Positions 9,750-18,230 of a DNA stretch of 64,000 nucleotides are shown piece by piece. The DNA comes from Candidatus Harpocratesius repetitus. GTDB taxonomy: Archaea; Asgardarchaeota; Lokiarchaeia; Sigyniarchaeales; Promethearchaeaceae. The stretch covers positions 2,680,810-2,744,809 of the forward strand of contig JAIZWK010000001.1 of the NCBI GenBank assembly GCA_021498095.1, written 5' to 3'. How positions within the stretch are numbered: position 1 is the first letter of the stretch; each line of letters starts with the position of its first letter. The notes below the pieces were generated by a model. It did not search any database. It had not been told where the DNA came from and saw nothing but the letters and a program-made list of their open reading frames with translations. The position numbers and the translations under genes were made by a program.

Positions 9750-11690
9750 TTATTTTAATTTTGAGCTTACGTAGGTAAGTTTTCCACCAGCTAAGATTAT
9801 TTCTCTGTCTCGCTCTGAAAGATCATAAGTGACAGGAATCTCAATATTTTGAGTAAGATTTTTCACGATAATAGGCTTTGAACCTTCCTTTAATGCTGTA
9901 GCAATACTCAAAATAGCCAGTTTATCTCCTTGGTTAATTTTATCGTAATCATCTGGATTTTCAAAAGTTAATGGAACTATTCCAAAATTTACTAAATTGT
10001 CCCTATGAATTCGAGCAAAAGATTTAGCAATTTTAAATTTAATACCTAAGTACATAGGAGCCAATGCCGCGTGTTCACGACTTGATCCTTGTCCATAATT
10101 TTCTGCAGCAATAATTGCACCACCTTTATTTTCTTTTGCTTTCATTGCGCGTCCATAAAAATCAGGATCAATTTGCTCAAAAACATGCTTACTGATTTCT
10201 GGCAAATTTGAGCGTAAAGGTAGTATTTTTGCACCAGCAGGCATAATATGATCAGTTGTAATATTATCTTCTACCTTCATTACTACTTCAACTTCTTCAA
10301 AATTTTCTGGAAGTGGTTCAAATTCAGGTAAAGGTGCAATATTTGGACCTCTAATAATCTCAATTTCTGAACCATCAGTCGGTGGTTCTAAGATCATGGA
10401 ATCATCAATATGAATCTCGTCAGGAAAAGTGAACGTAGGGTATGTTCCTAATTTTTTTGGATCGGTAAATTCACCAAAAACAGCTGCAGCTACAGCCACT
10501 TCAGGACTGGTAAGGTAAGCATTAGCTGTTTTATTACCTGTTCGACCGAAGAAATTTCGATTAAAAGTTCTTACAACGGTAGCATTTGTCTTTGGAGCAA
10601 ATCCCATTCCTATACATGGTCCACAAGCTGATTCTAAAATTCGAGCTCCAGATGAAACAATATTTGCCAAAGCACCATCTCGAGCAATTTGTTCCAATAC
10701 TTGACGTGATCCAGGTGCTATTCCCAAAACGGTATGAGGTGCAATTTTTTTACCTTTCAATAAAGCAGCAACTGTCTCCAAATCTTTTAAGGAAGAATTT
10801 GTACAAGACCCAATCGCAACTTGATCAACTTTCATACCAATTAATTCTGATAATGGTACGACATTTCCAGGTGAGTGAGGCTTTGCTACTAAAGGTTCAA
10901 TTGCAGATAAATCAATTTCAATTATTTCGTCATAATCTTCGTCAGAACCAGCAGGAATTTCAACCCATTGATCTTCTCGACCTTCTAACTTTAAGAATTG
11001 GCGAGTTACTTCATCACTTGGAAAGATAGAAGTCGTTGCACCCGTTTCAGCACCCATGTTTGTAATAGTTGCTCGTTCAGGTACGCTTAAAGTTTTAATT
11101 CCTGGGCCAAAATATTCGAGTATTTTACCCACTCCTCCTTTGACGCTAATTCTACGTAGAACTTCCAAAATAACATCTTTGGCAGTTACATATTCTTGAA
11201 GTTGGCCCGTTAATTTAATTCCAACAATTTTGGGTGTTTTAAGGTAAAATAAACCTCCACCCATCGCAACAGCAACGTCTAATCCACCTACTCCTATGGC
11301 AATTTGACCCATTCCACCTGCAGTAGGTGTGTGGGAATCAGACCCGACCAATGTTTTCCCAGGTCGTGCAAAACGTTCTAAAAAGACTTGGTGGCAAATT
11401 CCATTCCCAGGTCGGGAAAATTTAATGCCAAATTTGGCAGCAACAGATTGTAAATAACGATGGTCATCTGGATTTTTAAAATCAGTTTGTAAGGTATTAT
11501 GATCAACAAAAGAAACAGATAATTCAGTTTTAACGCGATCCAATTTCATTGCTTCAAATTGCAAATAAGCCATAGTTCCGGTCGCATCTTGTGTTAACGT
11601 TTGATCAATTTTAATGCCTATTTCTTTCCCAATTTCAAAAGTTCCTTCGACCATATGATCTTGAAGTATTTTTTTCGCGATTGAGCCCAT
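9750..11690 (-). CDS. Aconitate hydratase (aconitase)
   Basis: This 646-residue protein isomerises citrate and isocitrate through cis-aconitate. The three [4Fe-4S] ligands are visible: Cys296 in GSCTNSS, and Cys356 and Cys359 in ACGPCIGMG. Other family marks are VGSDSHTPTAGGMG, the GPG loop near residue 195, and the swivel-domain motif QGSSREHAALAP near the C-terminus. The length matches the short bacterial/archaeal single-chain form rather than the roughly 750-900-residue AcnA or AcnB. It is the first gene of the acn-aclB-aclA-idh cluster, so citrate, not homocitrate or isopropylmalate, is the likely substrate. A GAGATGATC run about 10 nt ahead of the ATG can act as ribosome binding site. 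Confidence 0.93.
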   Translation of the reverse strand: MGSIAKKILQDHMVEGTFEIGKEIGIKIDQTLTQDATGTMAYLQFEAMKLDRVKTELSVSFVDHNTLQTDFKNPDDHRYLQSVAAKFGIKFSRPGNGICHQVFLERFARPGKTLVGSDSHTPTAGGMGQIAIGVGGLDVAVAMGGGLFYLKTPKIVGIKLTGQLQEYVTAKDVILEVLRRISVKGGVGKILEYFGPGIKTLSVPERATITNMGAETGATTSIFPSDEVTRQFLKLEGREDQWVEIPAGSDEDYDEIIEIDLSAIEPLVAKPHSPGNVVPLSELIGMKVDQVAIGSCTNSSLKDLETVAALLKGKKIAPHTVLGIAPGSRQVLEQIARDGALANIVSSGARILESACGPCIGMGFAPKTNATVVRTFNRNFFGRTGNKTANAYLTSPEVAVAAAVFGEFTDPKKLGTYPTFTFPDEIHIDDSMILEPPTDGSEIEIIRGPNIAPLPEFEPLPENFEEVEVVMKVEDNITTDHIMPAGAKILPLRSNLPEISKHVFEQIDPDFYGRAMKAKENKGGAIIAAENYGQGSSREHAALAPMYLGIKFKIAKSFARIHRDNLVNFGIVPLTFENPDDYDKINQGDKLAILSIATALKEGSKPIIVKNLTQNIEIPVTYDLSERDREIILAGGKLTYVSSKLK

Positions 11691-11870
11691 TTTTTTTGAT
11701 CATCTCAAAAATTGAAAATGTAGGGCAATGGTCCCTACTTGATATAATATAAAGAAGATCAATTTTTAAAATTTCACTTACTCGATTTCAAGATCACAAA
11801 TTATAAGATGATATTTTGGTTTCATGTTAGATAATATAATGAAATTTGCTCATTATTTCTGATTCGAGGA

Positions 11871-12569
11871 TCATTTTTCAGAATTTAGGGGGATGTTATC
11901 AATGCAGTGCTTCCCGAACATTTTTGGATTATTATGAATTTCTTCTAGAAATGAAGTGTCGTAGACCGAGTTCCATTGCGGCACGGAAATACCGATACTA
12001 GTGGGAGGATATACTTCGATGCGCTGAATAGAGGAATTATGAAATAGGCTGTTGGGCAACGAGCGCAGATTTTTCGAATTATAAAAACAGAGTGTACGAA
12101 AAACGGGTAGATGTTCAAATAAATCAGGTAATTTTGAAACAAGGGGTAAATAAAGATAGAGCGCTCTGAGTTTGGGATGGCAAGTAAAAAAATCGGCCCG
12201 AAACGAAATCAGATTGTAAAGAATCAAGGTAACGGTTTCTAATTGGGCCAAATGGTTAATCCATTCGGGCAGTTCGGTAAGAAACTGGTCTTCCAAATAG
12301 AGATGTTCAGTAGTGGGAAATAAATCGGGAAAGTGGGTTAAATGAGCCCAGATTTTATTTGTTGGAGTACGGTGAATACCAGCCAGATATAGCATATTAA
12401 AATATTTGAAATTAAAATCGGGGCCAAACACACCGTTTGTTTTCATGTATGGAGGATCTTGGGGATCAAAATCGACATTGGGGTCTTCCCACATTACTTT
12501 CAAGCGCTGCAGAAAGCGGGCTTGGTCTGATGTGAGTTCAAGATAGGGAATGCGAAGAGTTTTAATCAA
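11871..12569 (-). CDS. Leucine-rich-repeat-like protein with atypical base composition
   Basis: The 232 residues contain irregular Leu-rich repeats, such as LYLEDQFLTELPEWINHL, LRALYLYLPLVSKLPD and NLRSLPNSLFHN, of the kind used for protein binding. No signal peptide, membrane segment or catalytic motif is seen. The only upstream start is TTG at 12569, two codons after an in-frame stop, and no clear ribosome binding site precedes it. Local G+C looks clearly higher than in neighbouring genes (43 % in a sample stretch at 12241-12300 against roughly 30 %). The gene may therefore have been acquired horizontally, or be a fragment of a larger LRR gene. Its function is not known. Confidence 0.6.
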   Translation of the reverse strand: MIKTLRIPYLELTSDQARFLQRLKVMWEDPNVDFDPQDPPYMKTNGVFGPDFNFKYFNMLYLAGIHRTPTNKIWAHLTHFPDLFPTTEHLYLEDQFLTELPEWINHLAQLETVTLILYNLISFRADFFTCHPKLRALYLYLPLVSKLPDLFEHLPVFRTLCFYNSKNLRSLPNSLFHNSSIQRIEVYPPTSIGISVPQWNSVYDTSFLEEIHNNPKMFGKHCIDNIPLNSEK

Positions 12570-12723
12570 AAACTAAAATTATCCAAAATTTCGAAAAAAA
12601 GGTATTGTAATCAAAATAATGGTTAGATTATCGAAAAAAATATACCTTTACATGAAAAAATTCGTATGTTGTAAAAAATAATTTTAGCAAAAATTTGAAA
12701 AAAAAGATAACAAATTTATTAAT

Positions 12724-13647
12724 TTATTTTCCAAAAAGTTTTCGTTTTCCTTTAGTTTTGGGCATTTTTTTAGCAATATCTTGCTCGAATAAATTATCTA
12801 GATAAAAATTTACATGAAACCTGTGATATAAAATTTGCGCAATTAAATGAAGACCGTAGTCTGAAATTTGATTTGGAAATTCTCTTTCTGCTGCTGATTT
12901 TAAATCTTCAAGGTAAATTAATTTTGGTTTGTATTCATGAATTTTTCCCAATTTACGATAATAACGTCTATCTAACCTTTCCCATTCTTGGAAAATTTCG
13001 TAGATCTTGTTTGCGTACTTAAAAAGTGTTTCTAAGGCATCCCTCATAACTTCAATTTGCATTTCAGGATCTAGAATATCAAGTGCTTTCTCAATTAGTT
13101 CTTTTTCAAATTTAAACGGTATAGATTCCCAAGAAATGTTTTTAACTTTATTTTCTGTAGTGATCACTAAAGCTTGATCTGTTTTTCCCATCAATTGGGA
13201 TTCATCTTGCATTTCACTGAAGAGAAATGGATTTCTAATTTCATTTGGTAAAATTTGATTGAAAAAATGATTTAAATACATTGCTTGATTTAGAGATGAA
13301 TCTTGATGAGATAAAATAATTATAGGAGTTTCTATGATTACAGCATGGAAAAGCAATAAAGTTATTTCTTCACCGTATTTTTCGAGTATCTGTGTTAATA
13401 ATAATTTTTGTGATTTTCGATTAATTTTTTTTGAAATATCTGCGATCATATCGATGATTTCATAACCCACAACTTTTAATGAAGGTGAAATAAACGCGAC
13501 AAAAGAATGTTCACAGCAAACTCCAGAATCAATCTGCACTTTCTTCAGAGATTTTGAATCTTTTTCAAAAATGAAGCGTGGAAGTTTCACTTTCTTTTGA
13601 GTATGACAAGTAGGGCATTCTAAATTTAACCATATTTCTTCGCTCAT
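12724..13647 (-). CDS. Hypothetical protein with N-terminal Cys/His zinc-binding motif
   Basis: This 307-residue protein has CPTC at residues 11-14 and CCEH at 44-47, a likely zinc ribbon. Residues 50-190 look like a mixed alpha/beta domain and the C-terminal half is strongly helical and charged, ending in a basic tail (KKMPKTKGKRKLFGK). The combination of a ribbon with the run VCCEHSFVAF.SPSLKVVGYE resembles proteins I associate with Asgard genomes, but I cannot name a characterised family. There is no signal or membrane segment, so it is probably cytosolic. It stands alone, with 150-220 nt of AT-rich spacer on either side. Confidence 0.7.
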   Translation of the reverse strand: MSEEIWLNLECPTCHTQKKVKLPRFIFEKDSKSLKKVQIDSGVCCEHSFVAFISPSLKVVGYEIIDMIADISKKINRKSQKLLLTQILEKYGEEITLLLFHAVIIETPIIILSHQDSSLNQAMYLNHFFNQILPNEIRNPFLFSEMQDESQLMGKTDQALVITTENKVKNISWESIPFKFEKELIEKALDILDPEMQIEVMRDALETLFKYANKIYEIFQEWERLDRRYYRKLGKIHEYKPKLIYLEDLKSAAEREFPNQISDYGLHLIAQILYHRFHVNFYLDNLFEQDIAKKMPKTKGKRKLFGK

Positions 13648-13864
13648 TTGATTTTCACATCTTTAGTTATTAATATTTAGATTCTTAAAAATTGTGGTAT
13701 TTTTGAGAAGATATTATTGTTATCAAAAATATTCTCTGAATTTCAAAATATATATCATTGTAAATGATACATTTTCTCAGAGGCAATTAATATTAACTAA
13801 ATTTAAAAAAAAGAATTCAAAATTTTTTTAAATGGTCAGAAGTATTTTTAAAAGATGATGAAAA

Positions 13865-15295
13865 ATGAAGTTTAAAGAAATTATAAATTCTTGGAGCACT
13901 AAAAAACGTATTTTGGTGTTAATTAGCTTTATTTTCTCTTTTTCAACGTTAGCTTTAGTAATATGGGTTATGTTATTGCATCGAAATATGGATCTTTTTA
14001 AATGGAATCCAGCTCAAAATAATATATTCATTTTTATTTGCTTAATTGCTGGTTTAATCCCTATAGGTTTTATAACGGATTTTTTTATTAGAGCATTAAA
14101 AGTAAGTTCACCAAAAAAAATTCCAGGAAAATACATCTATGCTCTGGTTTTAATTGGAATAATTTTGCCTAGTGCATATTTAGTTTATTTATCACCATAC
14201 AAACATGTAGGAGATAAAGCACCTGAATTGATGATTATTGATCAACCAGGATCCAGTGGATTTCCTAATTTAGCGGTTATATTTTATACCCAAAAAGGAA
14301 CAATAAATTGGGTTAGATATGGAACAACTACTGATATGAATAATCGAATAGACGAAAATAGCAAATCAAAGACTCACGCTTTTGTACTAGCTGATTTGAC
14401 TCCGGATACTCTTTACTTTTACCAAATCAATGGAGAAGGCACTATTTATAATTTTACATATTTTCCTTCATCAATAGAAAATTTACGTTTTGGTATTAGC
14501 TCTGATGCTCATATTGGATTAGAAGAAGCGAATCGAACCGCTACAATTAATATTTTAAAACAAATGATTAATCCAGCTAATCATTTTAGTGCGTTTTTCT
14601 GTTTGGGTGATATTGTCGATATGGGAAACGATGATTCAATGTATAAAGAACAAATCGATCTATTTTCCCAATACACCACATTAATCCCATATCGAAACGT
14701 AGTTGGAAATCATGATGCATGGTTTGGTGGTATTGAATTTTGGAAAGAATATTTCTATCCATCTCAAACTCCTAATAATTCTAGTGATTCTCAATTATGG
14801 CATCAATTTGATTTTGGAACAAATATTCATATATTCACATTAGATTTAGAATGGGGAACTGAAACTTATACAAAAGAGCAGCAAACATGGTTTGAAAACA
14901 AGCTTAAAGCACTTGATCCAGATGATTGGATTATCGTTATGAACCATGCATATTATTATGCATCCAGTACTGAATATCAAGGCGTCCCTTGGTATGATAA
15001 TCCTGATATGATTAATACCTTTCAAGCGCTTTTCAAACAATATGGTGTAGATATGGTGTTTTCAGGGCACGATCATCAAATGGAACATATCGATCAAGAA
15101 GGTGTGAATTATTTTATCGTTGGAGCGATGGGAGGTCCCCATGATCTTGATCCAACTTATTATTCACAAAATTCAATGTTTTTTGATAATACACATTTCG
15201 GATTTGCTGATGTGCAATTCAACAATGGAAATGTAACTGTCTCTTTTAGAACTCCTGAAAACGTTCTTCTTTATAATGTAACTATCTCTAAATAG
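13865..15295 (+). CDS. Membrane-anchored calcineurin-like metallophosphoesterase
   Basis: This 476-residue protein has three hydrophobic segments (about residues 15-38, 53-76 and 90-110), then a beta-rich domain (about 118-205) like the N-terminal domain of purple acid phosphatases. A metallophosphoesterase domain follows. The metal-ligand motifs are in order: ISSDAHIG (Asp214, His216), LGDIVD (Asp249), GNHD (281-284), VMNHAYYY and SGHDHQME. The catalytic domain probably faces outside and cleaves phosphomonoesters or diesters; the substrate is unknown. The PAP-like arrangement without the complete seven-residue purple set suggests a general phosphohydrolase. It is flanked by intergenic gaps and looks monocistronic. 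Confidence 0.85.
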   Translation: MKFKEIINSWSTKKRILVLISFIFSFSTLALVIWVMLLHRNMDLFKWNPAQNNIFIFICLIAGLIPIGFITDFFIRALKVSSPKKIPGKYIYALVLIGIILPSAYLVYLSPYKHVGDKAPELMIIDQPGSSGFPNLAVIFYTQKGTINWVRYGTTTDMNNRIDENSKSKTHAFVLADLTPDTLYFYQINGEGTIYNFTYFPSSIENLRFGISSDAHIGLEEANRTATINILKQMINPANHFSAFFCLGDIVDMGNDDSMYKEQIDLFSQYTTLIPYRNVVGNHDAWFGGIEFWKEYFYPSQTPNNSSDSQLWHQFDFGTNIHIFTLDLEWGTETYTKEQQTWFENKLKALDPDDWIIVMNHAYYYASSTEYQGVPWYDNPDMINTFQALFKQYGVDMVFSGHDHQMEHIDQEGVNYFIVGAMGGPHDLDPTYYSQNSMFFDNTHFGFADVQFNNGNVTVSFRTPENVLLYNVTISK

Positions 15296-15433
15296 TTACT
15301 ATTTTTTATTTTCTTTTATATTTACAGATTATTTTCAAAAGCGGCTTATGAAATTGTATTTTGAAGAATTGTTAAAAATAGAATTTGATGAAAGAATTTT
15401 TATTTTTCACGAAATTGTTGCTTTTGGTTTATT

Positions 15434-16246
15434 ATGAAAATCAATCATTCCCATTCAAATTTAAATCAAATTAAGCTTTTTGAATCACTTTCTATGAATG
15501 CATGGCCCGCCTTAACTACTTTAATTGTGGATGGATGGATCGTTCGATTCGCTAATGGTTATACAAAAAGATCCAATTCTATAACTCCACTTTACCAAGG
15601 ATCTCTGCATTTTCAGGAAAAACTAAAATTTTGTAAAAATTTGTATGAACAACAATCACTCCCCTTAATATTTAAATTAACACCTTTAGCAAGTAATTTA
15701 GCAATAGACCAAAATCTTGATTCACTTGGATTCTCAGTAATTGATAAATCGAGTGTACAAATGTTATCAATATCAAAATCTTCTCAAATATTTCAAAATT
15801 ATAAAAATTCTAAGAATTTTTCTTCTTTACCAATAATTTCTGAAGATTGGAAAAAAGAGTTTATATTTTTTCAAAATTTAAATCCAAGTTTTAGAACAAC
15901 TATGGATAAAATGCTTCAATCTATTAAACCTCTTCACTGGTTTTATATATTATATGAAAATATAGATGATAATAAATCAAAAGCGAAATCTGCTGTTGCA
16001 TGCAGTATTGGTGTACTACAGATGGGATATTATGGAATTTTTGATGTTGTAGTGCACCCCAAATATCGAAGAAGAGGATTTGGTAGAAAATTAATGCTAA
16101 ATATGCTTGCACATGCACAAAATCAAAATGCTCATACAGTATTTCTCCAAGTTGTTAAAAATAATAAAGCAGCATGGAATCTCTATGCAGAACTTGGATT
16201 TAAAGAGATTTATGAATATTGGTATCGAAAAAGTATGAATAAATAA
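15434..16246 (+). CDS. GNAT-family N-acetyltransferase
   Basis: This 270-residue protein has a C-terminal GNAT fold. FDVVVHPKYRRRGFGRKLM is the strand-4 and acetyl-CoA pyrophosphate loop (R/Q-x-x-G-x-G/A), followed by VFLQVVKNNKAAWNLYAELGF, the usual C-terminal signature. The first 150 residues form a less conserved domain, possibly a degenerate second GNAT module. The substrate (protein N-terminus, amine or antibiotic) cannot be told. The ATG at 15434 follows an AT-rich leader without a strong ribosome binding site. Confidence 0.8.
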   Translation: MKINHSHSNLNQIKLFESLSMNAWPALTTLIVDGWIVRFANGYTKRSNSITPLYQGSLHFQEKLKFCKNLYEQQSLPLIFKLTPLASNLAIDQNLDSLGFSVIDKSSVQMLSISKSSQIFQNYKNSKNFSSLPIISEDWKKEFIFFQNLNPSFRTTMDKMLQSIKPLHWFYILYENIDDNKSKAKSAVACSIGVLQMGYYGIFDVVVHPKYRRRGFGRKLMLNMLAHAQNQNAHTVFLQVVKNNKAAWNLYAELGFKEIYEYWYRKSMNK

Positions 16247-16301
16247 TTAATTCAAAAAGAAAAAAAAAGATTCACTATCAATCGCTTAGCATTAAATTCT
16301 T

Positions 16302-17702
16302 TTAATTAATAGTGGAGTTTTTAAAATCATTTTGGGATTTTTCTCGTGCCCAATCAAAATCAATAAGCACATATTTATTGGTATAAAAATAAACGCCGAC
16401 TAAAATAAGACTTACTACTGGTCCCCAAATAATATTTCCAATCTTGAAAGTTTTCTCTCCAATTGTCATATCTCCAAATAAATAAAGTTGACCTAGTAAA
16501 AAGACACCAAACGCTTGAGATATATTTAATATTATACTGGGATAACCTACATACAAACCTGCTTTTTGAACTTTTGTTTGTCGTTCATCATCTTCTGCTA
16601 AATCCGCATACATAATATATGGGAAGAGATACCAGCCCCCAATCACAAAAGCATAGGTCCCAACTAATATTAATCCCAATAAAAGAGTGTTTTTTACAGG
16701 AATTAATCCTATTAAAGAAAGAGGCATAAAAATTATACCAAATAAGAAAACTCGTTTAATACTCTTAGTTTTTCCATGAACTGAAATCGATCGTTTCCAA
16801 TAACCTAAAAAGAACATTATACCAAGAACTAAGAAACCAGACACAATTATTTTTTGAATTGTATCTAAAAAGAGAACTTCTTCTAAATATTTAAGAATTA
16901 CTGTTCCTGCCATTACCCAGCCAATTGAAGCAAATCCTTGCATAAAAACAACAAGTTGATATTTTCTATTTTTTAATACAATTTTAAAATTCTCAATTAA
17001 GTTGGGTTTTTCAACTTTACGAGGTTCAGTGGGCATAAAAATTGCACTAAAATATATGCTAATAAGAAAGATTACTCCAAAACTAATTACACCCCAAAAA
17101 TAAGCAGGTGGGATATTATTTGGATCTTCAGCAATCTTATCTTTAAAATCAGTCAAAATCAACATGGCAAAAAGAGTCTGAATGATCTGCCCTGTAATAT
17201 TAAAAATATTTTGAATTTGAGAACATTTTGGGCGATCATGAACATTAAATTGCTCTGCCATCCAAGCTTGGTAAGGAGTCGTTACAGCATATGAGATTTC
17301 AAAGAGAGTATTCCAAAGAAGAAGCCATCCTAAAAGTGTTTGATCTGAAGGATTGTCTAAAAATAATTGGGGAATTAAAAGACAAATAAAAGAAATTACC
17401 AATACAGGTGCAAGCAAAAAAACATAAGGTTTTCGACCGCCTATTTTTTTAATATAAGTAACATCGCTTACCCAACCAAAAAAGGGTTGAGAAAATGCGA
17501 TTGCAATATATCCTAAAGTGATTCGATTCGTAACTTTTGTTTCATCTAATCCAAATCCTGTGGTGTATAAGGTAAATAAGGCAAACCCAATTAAACCTAA
17601 TAGAAGCGAGGAGCCAATGCGTGGAAATGCAAATAGAAGCATTTTTTTTGTAGGTGAATCAGGTATTTTATTCTCTAATTCTGCAAAATTATTTGATTCC
17701 AT
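16302..17702 (-). CDS. GPH/MFS-family sugar:cation symporter-like transporter
   Basis: The 466 residues contain about 12 hydrophobic segments. Loop 2/3 reads FFGWVSDVTYIKKIGGRKPY, a variant of the MFS/GPH signature (D..R..GRRKP), and a second basic loop near the middle separates two six-helix halves. The family (MelB, LacS and relatives) moves sugars or similar solutes with H+ or Na+. It may be a paralogue of the truncated transporter at the left edge. The gene is convergent with the GNAT gene (about 55 nt between stops). Nothing in the neighbourhood identifies the substrate. Confidence 0.8.
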   Translation of the reverse strand: MESNNFAELENKIPDSPTKKMLLFAFPRIGSSLLLGLIGFALFTLYTTGFGLDETKVTNRITLGYIAIAFSQPFFGWVSDVTYIKKIGGRKPYVFLLAPVLVISFICLLIPQLFLDNPSDQTLLGWLLLWNTLFEISYAVTTPYQAWMAEQFNVHDRPKCSQIQNIFNITGQIIQTLFAMLILTDFKDKIAEDPNNIPPAYFWGVISFGVIFLISIYFSAIFMPTEPRKVEKPNLIENFKIVLKNRKYQLVVFMQGFASIGWVMAGTVILKYLEEVLFLDTIQKIIVSGFLVLGIMFFLGYWKRSISVHGKTKSIKRVFLFGIIFMPLSLIGLIPVKNTLLLGLILVGTYAFVIGGWYLFPYIMYADLAEDDERQTKVQKAGLYVGYPSIILNISQAFGVFLLGQLYLFGDMTIGEKTFKIGNIIWGPVVSLILVGVYFYTNKYVLIDFDWAREKSQNDFKNSTIN

Positions 17703-17789
17703 GTTTTTATAATTAGATCAAATAATTATAAAAAACTTAATAAAAAAAACAATGATTACGATATTGTTAAAAAAAAATCAATATAGTAA

Positions 17790-18227
17790 TTAGATTGATG
17801 AATTTCCTTCTTTTTTCTCTATGAATGATTGGAATATTCTATGTAAAATAAATCCAAAATAACCTGCAATTCCTCCACAAAATCCTCCTATTATAAGAAG
17901 GAATGAAATTAACAACCATCCTATATAAAAATTGCCAAGAAATAATCCTGTGAAGTAATTTGAAAGGTTAACTGAGTCATTCTTAATAAAATTGATAAGA
18001 TAATAACTTCCCCAACCCAGTATTGTGCTTAATGCTATAGAATAAAAAGCTTTAGAACCTTTTTTAAACCACCATCCTCCAAAAATGCACGGAATGACAA
18101 AAATTTGCCAAAATGGGACGAATGTAGAAATCCAGATAAGAAAACTGATAGCTAAAATTAACAAAAAGGAATAAAGCAAATTCTTTGATTCTACTTGTGT
18201 TGGGGATGAACTTTGTATTGAATTCAT
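17790..18227 (-). CDS. Small four-helix membrane protein coupled to the acylase gene
   Basis: This 145-residue protein has four predicted transmembrane segments (about 19-37, 40-68, 76-95 and 104-130) with Gly-rich last helices (GGFCGGIAGYFGF). No known family was recognised. Its ATG lies 3 nt beyond the stop of the acylase gene, and its ribosome binding site (AAGGAGGT) is made by the last codons of that gene. The two should be translated together. It could act as a membrane partner or lipid-environment protein for the extracytoplasmic acylase; that is inference. Confidence 0.75.
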   Translation of the reverse strand: MNSIQSSSPTQVESKNLLYSFLLILAISFLIWISTFVPFWQIFVIPCIFGGWWFKKGSKAFYSIALSTILGWGSYYLINFIKNDSVNLSNYFTGLFLGNFYIGWLLISFLLIIGGFCGGIAGYFGFILHRIFQSFIEKKEGNSSI

Positions 18228-18230
18228 ATT

